DNA of 64,000 nucleotides from Thermodesulfobium narugense DSM 14796 (GTDB taxonomy: Bacteria > Thermodesulfobiota > Thermodesulfobiia > Thermodesulfobiales > Thermodesulfobiaceae): NCBI RefSeq assembly GCF_000212395.1, contig NC_015499.1, forward strand, positions 1,685,421-1,749,420, read 5' to 3'. Shown here piece after piece: positions 15,694-24,959 of this stretch (its first letter is position 1; every line of letters begins with the position of its first letter). Under the pieces are notes generated by a model that did not search any database, was not told where the DNA came from, and saw only the letters and a program-made list of their open reading frames with translations. The position numbers and the translations under genes are program-made.

Positions 15694-16833
15694 TTGCTAA
15701 AGATAGCAATTTTTACAGCTGAGCGTTCAGCAGAAGAAATTTCCTTAAATCTTCTAAGGTCAATCGAAAAAATTCAACCATTCAAGCTTTATGCCGCTTC
15801 TTCCAGCTTTCTTGCAGAAAATATAGATTGTGAAATAATTTATGATACAAGTAATCTTAGTGCCATTGGTCTGGTAAAATCTCTTCAAAAAACCCTATTA
15901 GTTGCAAATTATATTAAAACAATAACTGAAAAGATCAAAGAAATAAATCCAGATATCCTTATATTTGTTGACTTTGGGGGAACAAACGTTAGACTTGCGA
16001 AAAAAATGAGGTCTATTGGCATAAAATCACCATTTGTATACCTTTTTCCTCCTGGCCCATGGGGCAAGACTCAGGACGAAATGAATAATATTGCACAACC
16101 TTTCGACCTATTTCTTGTGCCGTATAAATTTTATCTCGATGCATACAAAAATACTGGAAAAAAAACTTTCCTGATAAAAAATCCCATCTTAGACGATAAT
16201 AACAAAATTTTCCCCGCAAGATCGCTTTCCTTTGGGAAAGGAAAAGTTAATATTGGCATATTTCCAGGAAGCAGGTCTCAAGAAGTGGACTGGATTTTAC
16301 CCTTTGTCTTAGATGAATGTCTGCAAAAGCAAACCGACTTTACCTTCAACATATTTCCATTTGGACCTTTAGAAAAAAACATATTTAAAATTCTGATTTC
16401 AAAAAGGGTAAACGTAGAAGAGAAAACAATAAAAAGGGTTGAGGCAGCAATCGTAACTTCTGGAACAATGGTCTTAAGGATTTTAAAAGAAAGAATACCA
16501 TTTGTAGGGGTATATAGAATACATCCGTGGGACTTTTTCTTTTATAAGAAAAAACTTGAAAAATCAAATCAGGTATTTACACCACCAAAATATAACGAAA
16601 AGAGAATATGTTTTCTTTTGCCAAATATTCTACTAGGAGAAAATATATTTCCCGAAGTTCTCTTCCCTTATGAAAAGATGTGGAACAAAGTAGAATACTC
16701 TCTAAAAAATCGGGTGATGCTTCTTAGCGCAACCGAAAAAGTTATGAATGAACTAAACGATGAATCATATCAGAAAGACCTGGGCGCTATTATTTTCACA
16801 AACATAAACATTAAGCCTCAGCCATTATTTTAG
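15694..16833 (+). CDS. LpxB-like (lipid-A-disaccharide synthase family) glycosyltransferase, divergent
   Basis: GT19-family protein by FPGSRSQEV, SGTMVLRILKERIPFVGVYRI, and the closing LLPNILLGENIFPEVL block, which mirror LpxB. It is divergent at the sites that define the enzyme: the N-terminal GExSGD motif reads AERSAEE, and the IDxPDFN motif reads VDFGGTNVRL. It may therefore use another substrate or be inactive. The TTG start directly follows the previous stop and has no good SD. Its 3' end overlaps convergent nfi by 23 bases, and I see no terminator there. Confidence 0.72.
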   Translation: MLKIAIFTAERSAEEISLNLLRSIEKIQPFKLYAASSSFLAENIDCEIIYDTSNLSAIGLVKSLQKTLLVANYIKTITEKIKEINPDILIFVDFGGTNVRLAKKMRSIGIKSPFVYLFPPGPWGKTQDEMNNIAQPFDLFLVPYKFYLDAYKNTGKKTFLIKNPILDDNNKIFPARSLSFGKGKVNIGIFPGSRSQEVDWILPFVLDECLQKQTDFTFNIFPFGPLEKNIFKILISKRVNVEEKTIKRVEAAIVTSGTMVLRILKERIPFVGVYRIHPWDFFFYKKKLEKSNQVFTPPKYNEKRICFLLPNILLGENIFPEVLFPYEKMWNKVEYSLKNRVMLLSATEKVMNELNDESYQKDLGAIIFTNINIKPQPLF

Positions 16834-17497
16834 AAAGTTTATCTGCAATTTTTAATGGTTCAGGTATTCTTGAGAAGGAACACTTTAAAGTTATCTCTAT
16901 TGCATTTGTCAAATTGATCATATTTCCAACAGAAACATACACAGGGGATACATTATCCTGTGTTCTCAACACTACCCCTATAGTTTCGTTTTTGTCCACA
17001 AGCCTAGCAAAACTACCCTTCTTTGGCCCAAGTTCACCTAACTCTTTTCCAAAAAGCCTAGACTTAGCGCAACCAAAAGTAGGTTTTTTCAAAATATAGC
17101 CAATGTGGCAAGCAAGACCTGCCCTTCTTGGATGGGCTATGCCCTGACCGTCAACCATTACAACGTCAAAATCAACCGTAATATCCCTCAGAGCAGCAAT
17201 CAATGGCTTTACTTCTCTAAAAGCAAGAAAGCCTGGAATGTATGGAAATCTTACAGCGCATCTTGAAATGCTTGTTTGAAGAACCTCTTTATACTTTAAG
17301 CTAAAAACTACTGCGCTTGCTTTAGCAAGATTATTTTTATAAGAAACGTCCAAACCAAGTATCTTTATGTCATTTGAAACGTCAAAATTACAAAAATTTA
17401 ACATATTTCTTAAGTTATTTTGAAACTCCTTTGCTTCAGATACTGACATAAGTTCAAGTTTTATAGCCTCTTGATAAAAAAATTCGTACTTTTCCAT
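16811..17497 (-). CDS. nfi: endonuclease V (deoxyinosine 3'-endonuclease)
   Basis: DNA repair nuclease that cuts one phosphodiester 3' of deoxyinosine; the need rises with temperature because adenine deaminates faster. Family motifs with the catalytic acids are present: LGLDVSY, PGFLAFREVKP, and VDGQGIAHPRRAGLACH. Its 228 residues are normal. It is last in the long minus-strand operon, 17 bases after mobB, and converges on the LpxB-like gene. Confidence 0.94.
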   Translation of the reverse strand: MEKYEFFYQEAIKLELMSVSEAKEFQNNLRNMLNFCNFDVSNDIKILGLDVSYKNNLAKASAVVFSLKYKEVLQTSISRCAVRFPYIPGFLAFREVKPLIAALRDITVDFDVVMVDGQGIAHPRRAGLACHIGYILKKPTFGCAKSRLFGKELGELGPKKGSFARLVDKNETIGVVLRTQDNVSPVYVSVGNMINLTNAIEITLKCSFSRIPEPLKIADKLSKIMAEA

Positions 17498-17514
17498 CTT
17501 AAAATTATCAAGTT

Positions 17515-18153
17515 TTAGATTCTAATTTTCAAATCAACAGACCTTATATTTGGATCTACATCGTGTAATGTGTTTATCAAAGCAAGATTAACCTCTCTTA
17601 TGACTTTCTCGACAAAAGATCCTAATTCCACTTCTTTTCCGTTTACCCAAAGAGCACATTCAACACGTCTGAACTTAATAAATTTTTCCTCAATAAAATC
17701 AGCAATTGGAGCAGGATCATCAATTGGAAATTGTGGCACGGCATCAGAAGTAAAGTCATCAGTTACCAGTGCCACAATTTCATTTGGTTTACAAAGGGGA
17801 TCTATACCTTTTCTCCTTACCTCAATTTTCTTCTTGCCTTCTCTTTTATATCCTTCGGTAAATAAAATATCTATCCCTTCAAAAAATTTTGCAACTTCTT
17901 CCAGAGAGAGCTCTTTCGAGACTCTTTGAATAATTGCCATCCTTTCAGAATGCGATATTCCAACCGACCATGCCCCTGCCTTTGCCATCCTCCACGTATC
18001 TTTACCTTCTTTGTCCATTTCAAAACCATGAACGTCATGTTTTAAAACTCCTACTTTATAACCTCTTTTTGTAAGTTCAGAAACCAATTTTTCAAGAAAG
18101 GTAGTTTTTCCAGAATCGCTTTTCCCTACAAAACTAATAATTTCAAATAGCAT
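17515..18153 (-). CDS. mobB: molybdopterin-guanine dinucleotide biosynthesis protein MobB
   Basis: GTP-binding accessory protein for the bis-MGD form of the Mo/W cofactor. Walker A is FVGKSDSGKTT, followed by the family stretch VGVLKHDVHGFEMDKEGKDT and the FTEGYKREGKKKIEV segment. At 212 residues it is about 40 longer than E. coli MobB, with a C-terminal part (about 165-212; WVNGKEVELGSFVEKVIREV) of uncertain role. GGGAGG precedes the ATG. No other cofactor genes are adjacent. A molybdo-/tungstoenzyme (the aldehyde ferredoxin oxidoreductase at the window end) would be a possible cofactor user, though that family uses the pyranopterin without a nucleotide. Confidence 0.88.
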   Translation of the reverse strand: MLFEIISFVGKSDSGKTTFLEKLVSELTKRGYKVGVLKHDVHGFEMDKEGKDTWRMAKAGAWSVGISHSERMAIIQRVSKELSLEEVAKFFEGIDILFTEGYKREGKKKIEVRRKGIDPLCKPNEIVALVTDDFTSDAVPQFPIDDPAPIADFIEEKFIKFRRVECALWVNGKEVELGSFVEKVIREVNLALINTLHDVDPNIRSVDLKIRI

Positions 18154-18171
18154 TTTACCTCCCTAAATTAA

Positions 18172-19158
18172 CTAAATTATGTCAAAAACCAATCTGGAAG
18201 AGAGTTTAAAAGCCTCATTAAAAAGCTCAAATTGAGCGCTTCTGTCAAGCCTTGAGTCAAAAAACACAAAAAACTTTGCCCCGTCTCTTAACAAAAAAGC
18301 CATAACGCCTATTTGATCATCAAGTAAAAGCATATTTTGCAACTTTCCAAAATCTAATCTTAAAAGAGAATCCTTTATCATCTTTGATAAAGAATCCAAG
18401 ATTAATGCCTTCACCTCACTATTCTCAAAAAAGTTTCTTTCAGATAAAATAACTCCATCTTTATTAACCAGAATATACCCACACGAGCCAACAAGATTAT
18501 CTGCATAATGAGAAAAACCAGAAATGCTCAAAGGAAGCTGTATGTCTGTAAAATCTTCAACCTTAGAAATATTAGATAAATTATATTTTTGATTATCCAA
18601 TGGGTTATCAAGATCATCTATAACGCTTTTGTCATTATTTAAACTTACAGGCTCTTTAGCAGTAAGGTTAACATCATTTTCCTCCTTAAAGCTTCGATCT
18701 ATAAGAACTATAGCAAAAGGTAATAAAACTGAAGAAATAATCATAAAGGGCCCAAATTCAATCTCAAACCCCTTATACGGAAATACTCCTATTAAAGAAG
18801 AGAAATAAAATAAAATCACGTCTAAAATTAATGACAGGATAACTAATGTTAAAATCTTATAAATTGAAGTTATTTTCAAAATTATTAAAAAAATTAGAGA
18901 ATAAACTATATAAAATATAACAAACCATATAAAAACTGATGTCCTAAAGGGGAAAGAACCATAAAATGAGTCAAAAAAGACTGAAATTACTACAAGAAAG
19001 AATATCAAAGATGCTTCAAAAATGTTAAACCATGAGTTTTTAATTACAAAAATTGAAAAAGATCTCATTTTCAGACTTTTAGAACCTTTTTGTTCTTCTT
19101 CTAGATTATTGTCTTTTTCAAAAATTTCTTTCTTGTCTTCCCTAAGATCTTCGTCCAA
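18172..19158 (-). CDS. membrane protein with four TM segments and a possible roadblock/LC7-like C-terminus
   Basis: A charged cytoplasmic N-terminus (about 1-35) is followed by four hydrophobic segments (about 45-160), a low-complexity acidic and Asn-rich linker, then a globular C-terminal domain (about 220-328). The pattern GYILVNKDGVILSE ... MLLLDDQIGVMAFLL ... AKFFVFF resembles roadblock/LC7 domains, which bind small GTPases such as MglA. I favour TTG at 19158 because GGAGG lies 7 bases before it; an ATG at 19179 is in frame but its SD is poor. It sits between aroE and mobB. Function unknown. Confidence 0.6.
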   Translation of the reverse strand: MDEDLREDKKEIFEKDNNLEEEQKGSKSLKMRSFSIFVIKNSWFNIFEASLIFFLVVISVFFDSFYGSFPFRTSVFIWFVIFYIVYSLIFLIILKITSIYKILTLVILSLILDVILFYFSSLIGVFPYKGFEIEFGPFMIISSVLLPFAIVLIDRSFKEENDVNLTAKEPVSLNNDKSVIDDLDNPLDNQKYNLSNISKVEDFTDIQLPLSISGFSHYADNLVGSCGYILVNKDGVILSERNFFENSEVKALILDSLSKMIKDSLLRLDFGKLQNMLLLDDQIGVMAFLLRDGAKFFVFFDSRLDRSAQFELFNEAFKLSSRLVFDII

Positions 19159-19194
19159 TTTTATGCCTCCAAAAAACATACTGAAACTTTCACT

Positions 19195-20001
19195 CTAACT
19201 AGTCCTAATTCTCTTCAACAATTCGTCCCTCATATCCTCAATCGGAGGACTAACCTTAAAAATTAGTTCGAATGACTTTACGCCTTGATATAAAAGCATA
19301 TCAATTCCAGATATTACAAAAGCTCCAAACTTTTTTGCCTCTGTTAAAAAGGGGGTATATTGTGGTACATAAACCATATCAAAAAAAACCTTGCCGCTAA
19401 TATCATAATTTTTGGGGAAAGGAGGCATCCCCACAGAATTCTTGCCTAATGGTGTAGCGTTAACTAAAACATCAAAATATGGCAACTTCTCACTCCAAGC
19501 TATAGTCTCAACACCATACAATTTCGAAAGATCTCTTATTTTTTCAAGATTTCTTCCCATCACCCAAACACTTGCACCTTCCTTAAGAAAAAGGTATATC
19601 GCAGCCTTTGCCACCCCCCCAGCCCCAAAAATTCCTACTACCTTATTTTTCAAATCATAATTGATATTTTCAAAAGACTTCTTTATACCATAAATATCAG
19701 TATTATAGCCACACCATCTATCATTAACCAGAACAATAGTATTAAGTGCTCTAGCTCCTATAACATCACGGTCAACGCAATCAATTAGATCAACAACAGT
19801 TTCTTTATATGGAATAGTTACGTTAAATCCCAAGGCCTCCACATCAATCATCACCTTCAGAAAATCGTTCAAATTTTCCCTCTCAAGGTCAAACAATAAA
19901 TATACCGCATCAATACCTAATTTTTCCAATGCTCTATTGTGCATTGCAGGTGATAACGAGTAAGAAATATCTTTTCCTATCAAGCCACTAACTCTTTTCA
20001 T
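19195..20001 (-). CDS. aroE: shikimate dehydrogenase (NADP+)
   Basis: Reduces 3-dehydroshikimate to shikimate. The N-terminal domain has LIGKDISYSLSPAMHN and GFNVTIPYKE with the catalytic Lys; the Rossmann domain has GAGGVAKAAIYL; the C-terminal block ISGIDMLLYQGVKSFEL is conserved. The ATG at 20001 has AAGTGG 7 bases upstream, and a TTG two codons earlier is also possible. It overlaps aroB by 14 bases and belongs to the aroC-aroK-aroB-aroE run. Confidence 0.95.
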   Translation of the reverse strand: MKRVSGLIGKDISYSLSPAMHNRALEKLGIDAVYLLFDLERENLNDFLKVMIDVEALGFNVTIPYKETVVDLIDCVDRDVIGARALNTIVLVNDRWCGYNTDIYGIKKSFENINYDLKNKVVGIFGAGGVAKAAIYLFLKEGASVWVMGRNLEKIRDLSKLYGVETIAWSEKLPYFDVLVNATPLGKNSVGMPPFPKNYDISGKVFFDMVYVPQYTPFLTEAKKFGAFVISGIDMLLYQGVKSFELIFKVSPPIEDMRDELLKRIRTS

Positions 20002-21040
20002 ACTCAATCCACTTCAAGAGACAATTTTTTATTTGTGAAAAATCAGTAGGATATATAAAAACATCAGAAAAATCCTTAAAAATAACAAATCTTATTTTCG
20101 AAGAGATATTTTTTTTATCCTTTAATATATACTTTCTAAGTGACTCAACATCTAAATCAATCGGATATAAAGTAGGCAAATTATATTTATAAAACAAAGA
20201 CTTAACCTCTTTGTACAGTTCTATATTGGCATATCCAAGACAATAAGAAAAGAAGGCGGCAAAACAAGTCCCAATTGATACAGCCTCTCCATGAGTGAAT
20301 CTAGAATATAAGGTCCTTGCCTCTATGGCATGCCCGAGAGTGTGGCCAAGATTCAACAATGCTCTTTTTCCTGTTTTCTCTCTTTCATCTTCCTTTACAT
20401 ATTTAGACTTTATATCAATCGAGAGTTCAACCAACTTTCCGATATCAGGTTTTTCTTTTTTAATCTCATCAAGTATAAAAGAGTCATCAAGTATTGCATA
20501 TTTAATAACTTCTGCCATCCCTGAAGAAATTTCTCTTTCTGGCAGAGATTTTAAAAAATTCAAATCTATAACTATATTTTTTGGGTGATAAAAACTGCCT
20601 AACAGATTTTTTCCAAAATCCAAATCAATGCCGTTCTTTCCACCAATCGAACTGTCAACCATGGACAAAAGAGTAGTAGGTACTAGAGAAAACGATATAC
20701 CTCTCATGTAAACAGAACACAAAAAACCACACAGATCACCTAATACCCCTCCTCCTAAAACAATGACATGAGAATATCTATCTAATGAGTGTTCAAAAAA
20801 GATTTTTGAAAGTTCTATAAATTTTGTTAAAGATTTTGTTTTCTCACCTTCCGGGAGCACAACTATATCAATATTTCTCTTTTTAAAAATATCTTTTAAA
20901 TCATAGATATTCAACAATACAGGATGTGTAACGGCCAGTATTTTTGAATACTCATCTTCCAATATCTTATCCAAAGCCTCATCAAGAGATTTAAAATATA
21001 CTTTTACATCATCTGAACTAAAGTTTAAAATCTTTATCAT
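19988..21040 (-). CDS. aroB: 3-dehydroquinate synthase
   Basis: NAD-dependent cyclisation of DAHP to 3-dehydroquinate. VVLPEGEKTKSL, the NAD-binding VLGGGVLGDLCGFL, VPTTLLSMVDSSIGGKNGID, and the zinc ligands in NLGHTLGHAIE and FTHGEAVSIG are all visible. I choose ATG at 21040, which has GGTGAT at good spacing; GTG at 21052 and ATG at 21049 are alternatives. It starts 33 bases after aroK. Confidence 0.95.
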   Translation of the reverse strand: MIKILNFSSDDVKVYFKSLDEALDKILEDEYSKILAVTHPVLLNIYDLKDIFKKRNIDIVVLPEGEKTKSLTKFIELSKIFFEHSLDRYSHVIVLGGGVLGDLCGFLCSVYMRGISFSLVPTTLLSMVDSSIGGKNGIDLDFGKNLLGSFYHPKNIVIDLNFLKSLPEREISSGMAEVIKYAILDDSFILDEIKKEKPDIGKLVELSIDIKSKYVKEDEREKTGKRALLNLGHTLGHAIEARTLYSRFTHGEAVSIGTCFAAFFSYCLGYANIELYKEVKSLFYKYNLPTLYPIDLDVESLRKYILKDKKNISSKIRFVIFKDFSDVFIYPTDFSQIKNCLLKWIEYEKS

Positions 21041-21073
21041 AAATATCATCACCCATTTTTATTATTTTAAACT

Positions 21074-21598
21074 TTAAAAAACAATGTTATAAATTTGATC
21101 TATTATCTCGTCCACGAGTTCAAATATTTCTTTAAATGAGGTGTCCAAAATAAAATCTGACATAGAATAATATTTCATCCTTTTTTCAAGCAAATCTCTT
21201 ATTCGCTCAAGTATAAGGTCTTCTCTGCCCAAATTCAAAAGTGGTCTATCCCTATTTGAGCAAACTCTTGAATAAATTACTTCAGGCTGAGCCATAAAAG
21301 TAATTATAAGAGAATTCTTGCTTAAAATTTCTCTATTGTAAGGGTTTATCAAAGTTCCTCCCCCAACTGATATAACATAGTTTGATAGCCTGGAGACGTT
21401 AAAAACTATCAGCGTTTCAAATCTTCTAAATACGTCCTCACCAAACTCAGAAAATATTTTTGATATCTTCATGCCGGATAATAATTCTATTTGCTCATCG
21501 GTATCAACAAATCCCCATCCCAATCTCTGAGCAAGGGCCTTCCCTACGGTCGATTTCCCTGTACCCATAAAACCAGACAAAACTATATTTCTCTTCAA
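21074..21598 (-). CDS. aroK: shikimate kinase
   Basis: ATP-dependent phosphorylation of shikimate. Walker A GFMGTGKSTVGKAL is at residues 9-22, with the shikimate-binding VDTDEQIE and RRFETL, the SVGGGTLI segment, and the lid Arg in NRDRPLL. The length (174) is normal. Its first four bases overlap the aroC stop, so translation is coupled. Confidence 0.95.
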   Translation of the reverse strand: MKRNIVLSGFMGTGKSTVGKALAQRLGWGFVDTDEQIELLSGMKISKIFSEFGEDVFRRFETLIVFNVSRLSNYVISVGGGTLINPYNREILSKNSLIITFMAQPEVIYSRVCSNRDRPLLNLGREDLILERIRDLLEKRMKYYSMSDFILDTSFKEIFELVDEIIDQIYNIVF

Positions 21599-22800
21599 GT
21601 TGAAAACCTCTTAAAAATATATTCTTTGTATCTGGCAAAATTATCTAAAGTTTCATTTATATTATCACTACCAAATTTTTTAAGATAACAACCAGCAAGA
21701 GCTATAGAAAGTTGCATTGAAACTATTACTGAATAGGCAGCAATAGCCAATACATCTGATCTTTGATAAGATGCTTCTTCAATTTTCATTGATCTGATAT
21801 TCAAGCCGTTTAAAGGTTTTGCAGTAGATGGTATCGGTTTCATAAATGATTTCACTATTATTGGCTCACCGTTAGACATCCCCCCTTCAATACCTCCTGC
21901 AAAGTTTGATCTTCTAAATATTCCCTTGGGCAAATATTGGTTTAGACCTCCGTAAAGATTTTTAGCAGAGGGTTTTTGCTCTGTAGTAAACTCATCATGA
22001 AATTCTGATCCCAACATCCTTGATGATTGTGAACCCAAACCTATTTCTACAGCTTTTGTGGCAGGAATAGAAGAGATATGAAATGATATGATAGCGGACA
22101 ACCTTTCGTTGTATGAAGTATAACTTCCAATGCCAGGTATCACGTTCAATGCAAAAGCCAATACGCTTCCTCCCAAAGTATCTCCTTTGAGCTTTATTTC
22201 ATCTACATATGACTTTATTTTCTCATCCTCTTCAGGAAAGGGAGTAAAAAAAATAGATTTGCGCGATCTTTCATAACCAACTAAAAGATCGTCAGGAAGA
22301 GGAAAAATATGCTCTCCAACACCTGTTACAAACGAACCAATCTTAACGCCAAAGTTTTCAAGTAATATTTCAGCAACTGCTCCTGCCGCTACTCTCGAAG
22401 CAGTTTCCCTAGCAGAAGCCCTTTCCAAAACGTTTCTCATATCGTCAAAATTATATTTTAAAGCCCCAACAAAATCTGCATGTCCAGGCCTTGCACTCAA
22501 AACTTCTCTACCATAGCCTGTAATTGGATCCATATATTCAGACCAATTTTCATAATCATTATTTTTAATCAAGAAAACCAATGGAGAACCAAGAGTTTTA
22601 GAGCCTCTCAAACCTGTAACAACTTCCACGCAATCTCTTTCTATATTCATTCTTTTGCCTCTACCATATCCTGACATGCGCTCTTTTAGCCTCTTGTTTA
22701 TCTTATCTAGTTCAATAGTCAGACCTGCAGGAAGACCTTTTATAAAAACGATCAAACCTTTGCCGTGTGATTCCCCTGCGCTTTCAAACTGAAAACTCAA
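21595..22800 (-). CDS. aroC: chorismate synthase
   Basis: FMNH2-dependent conversion of EPSP to chorismate, the last shared step to aromatic amino acids. Conserved segments are FESAGESHGKGL, GRGKRMNIERD, the ARPGHADFVGALKY signature, ERASARETASRVAAGA and GGIEGGMSNG. The TTG start has AAGGAG 10 bases upstream and lies inside the end of the GT9 gene (17-base overlap). Together with pheA at the left it covers most of the chorismate-to-phenylpyruvate route in this window. Confidence 0.96.
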   Translation of the reverse strand: MSFQFESAGESHGKGLIVFIKGLPAGLTIELDKINKRLKERMSGYGRGKRMNIERDCVEVVTGLRGSKTLGSPLVFLIKNNDYENWSEYMDPITGYGREVLSARPGHADFVGALKYNFDDMRNVLERASARETASRVAAGAVAEILLENFGVKIGSFVTGVGEHIFPLPDDLLVGYERSRKSIFFTPFPEEDEKIKSYVDEIKLKGDTLGGSVLAFALNVIPGIGSYTSYNERLSAIISFHISSIPATKAVEIGLGSQSSRMLGSEFHDEFTTEQKPSAKNLYGGLNQYLPKGIFRRSNFAGGIEGGMSNGEPIIVKSFMKPIPSTAKPLNGLNIRSMKIEEASYQRSDVLAIAAYSVIVSMQLSIALAGCYLKKFGSDNINETLDNFARYKEYIFKRFST

Positions 22801-23803
22801 ATCCTATTCTCTCCTTGTTTTTTAATATTACATTATACACATTTTGAGGTAGTATTTCATCTAAGCAATTTAAACCCTTAGGGCAACTCTTCTTCATACA
22901 TGGACTACAGCTTAGAGGACTTTGAACAGCAAAATACGGCCCCTCAGGAAGAGACCAATTTGGTCTTGTAGGACCATAAAGCACAACTGCTGGTGTACCA
23001 ACACTAAAAGCCATGTGCAAAGGAGACGAATCGTTTGTTACGAGAAGTTTTGATTTCTTTATTAAAAGAATTGAAGAAAAATATGGGAGTTTCCCTATAA
23101 GGTTATATATATTTTCACCTTCAAAACCATACTTTTCCTCACCCTTTGCACCAATTAACGCAATAGATACTTTGTTTCTTGAAATAATAATTTTTGCTAA
23201 TTCCTTAAAATGTTCAACGTTCCACCTCTTCAGGCTTTGGCTAGCAGAAGTAGCAAATGTAACGAGAGGCTCATTCTTATAGCCTAAGGAATATAAATTC
23301 TTATTCAATACTTCTTCGTCCAAATCGTTAAATAACAAATGCGGTTTTTTAGGCATCTTATCAATTCCTATAGACTTTAAGATCCTAGAAAAATGATAAT
23401 AAGCATGATCATCACCTCTTTCTTCAAGAGATGACATAGATCTTGTTCTTAAATTATATTTGAGCATTTTCAAAAGAAACGCTGACCTTCTATTGTCTTG
23501 AATATCAACAACTATATCAAAAATCTGTTTCCTGAGAGATTTAGCCAAAGAAATCATAGAGATATAGCCTTTTATTCCAAATCTATTTATGCCAACAACC
23601 CTATCTGCAAGCGTTCTGCCCTGAAATACAGGCACAAATTCTTCTCCCATTATCCATGTAATTTCTGAATTTTTATACAAACTTTTTAAAATAGACACTA
23701 CTCCAGAAGCAAGAATTATGTCACCAAAGGAACTAAATCTAATAAATAAAATCCTGGTTTTAAACTCTTTAGGTTCTATTGAAAATTCTAATTTATCTTT
23801 CAT
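22784..23803 (-). CDS. glycosyltransferase family 9 (heptosyltransferase-like)
   Basis: WaaC/WaaF-type GT-B enzyme, probably adding heptose or a similar sugar to LPS core at the inner membrane. RILFIRFSSFGDIILASGV is the typical N-terminus and VTNDSSPLHMAFSVGTPAVVLYGPT the donor-binding motif. A C-terminal cluster of Cys (SCSPCMKKSCPKGLNC) resembles the conserved CxPC end of many GT9 proteins. It starts 11 bases inside the GT4 gene. Exact sugar unknown. Confidence 0.88.
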   Translation of the reverse strand: MKDKLEFSIEPKEFKTRILFIRFSSFGDIILASGVVSILKSLYKNSEITWIMGEEFVPVFQGRTLADRVVGINRFGIKGYISMISLAKSLRKQIFDIVVDIQDNRRSAFLLKMLKYNLRTRSMSSLEERGDDHAYYHFSRILKSIGIDKMPKKPHLLFNDLDEEVLNKNLYSLGYKNEPLVTFATSASQSLKRWNVEHFKELAKIIISRNKVSIALIGAKGEEKYGFEGENIYNLIGKLPYFSSILLIKKSKLLVTNDSSPLHMAFSVGTPAVVLYGPTRPNWSLPEGPYFAVQSPLSCSPCMKKSCPKGLNCLDEILPQNVYNVILKNKERIGFEFSV

Positions 23804-24818
23804 TCCTAATGACTTCTAAATAAATTTCTTCAACTCTTTTTGCTACATTTTCCCAACTAAAAGTCCTGCTTCTTTCAAGTGCCCTCTTTGATAAACTTTG
23901 TCTGCCTTCTTTATCCTCTATGAGTCTCAAAAGAGATTTCACCCACAAATTTAGATCGGATTTAGGCAAAACAATAATTGAATTTTTCCCTATCTCAGGA
24001 ATACATCCCACATCAGAAGCTACACATGCAATACCTGAACTCATTGCCTCTAGAAGAACTAACGGATATACCTCTTTTATAGAGGGAAGACAAAATATGT
24101 CAAAAGTTGGATAAATATTTTCTATGTCATCCCTTTTCCCCATAAAGACTACTCTAGACGATATATTAAGATTCTTTGCTTCTTCTTCTAATGTCTCCCT
24201 TAGTTCTCCGTCTCCTACTATTACAAGCCTTGTCTGTATGGGCAGATAACTAAAAACTTTAAGAAAAAATGAAAAGCCCTTTGCGCTAACCAATCTTCCT
24301 ACCAAACCTATTACTATATCATCATTCGTCCTTTCAACTTTTTTTGGTTTAAATCTTTCTGTGTCTACTCCATTCCCAACTATTCTTATTTTCTCTGCAT
24401 CTACGCCTAACTCCTTGGTAACATAAATTTGATGAGTAAGACAAAGTGCTATGACTACATTAGCCAAAGAAATCAACTTTGATAACCTGTGAGGACTATA
24501 GTTTCCGTGTGCAGTATAAACTACGGGAATTTTTAGAGCCTTAACCCATGGCAAAACAGCTAAAAACGGCATCCTTGAATGCACATGAACAACGTCAGGA
24601 GAAAAATCTTTAAGAAGTTTTAGTAGTCCAAAAGAAGAAAGAAACAGCGACACAGGATCTTTACTGTGTAGCGGCAAACTTATATAATCAGGTTCGTTTG
24701 GGGTATGCCAGACAATTTTCACCTGATGCCCAAGCTTTATAAGCTCACTTGAAAGCTTAAGAACGTGTTGAGACACTCCTCCCGCATCCTTCTCGTGAGC
24801 AACAAGTAATACTTTCAT
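23793..24818 (-). CDS. glycosyltransferase family 4
   Basis: GT-B retaining glycosyltransferase, probably in LPS or capsule assembly. The N-terminal GGVSQHVLKL segment, HVHSRMPFL, the linker VGNGVDTERFKP, GLVGRLVSAKGF, and the donor-site SIKEVYPLVLLEAMSSGIACVAS, with the Glu-x7-Glu pair, are classical. The ATG has no SD; a 20-codon frame that does have one ends two bases upstream (24821-24883). Acceptor and sugar cannot be inferred. Confidence 0.9.
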   Translation of the reverse strand: MKVLLVAHEKDAGGVSQHVLKLSSELIKLGHQVKIVWHTPNEPDYISLPLHSKDPVSLFLSSFGLLKLLKDFSPDVVHVHSRMPFLAVLPWVKALKIPVVYTAHGNYSPHRLSKLISLANVVIALCLTHQIYVTKELGVDAEKIRIVGNGVDTERFKPKKVERTNDDIVIGLVGRLVSAKGFSFFLKVFSYLPIQTRLVIVGDGELRETLEEEAKNLNISSRVVFMGKRDDIENIYPTFDIFCLPSIKEVYPLVLLEAMSSGIACVASDVGCIPEIGKNSIIVLPKSDLNLWVKSLLRLIEDKEGRQSLSKRALERSRTFSWENVAKRVEEIYLEVIRNER

Positions 24819-24959
24819 AATTAAAATAATATGCCAAAATTATTTTTATATATTAGCTTTAAAAAATATTTAAAACAGATCATAACTCCCCTCATATGAA
24901 GTTTTTTAAAATTAATAATATTTTATACTAAATATCTCAATGCTATAAGTAAAGTTTAA

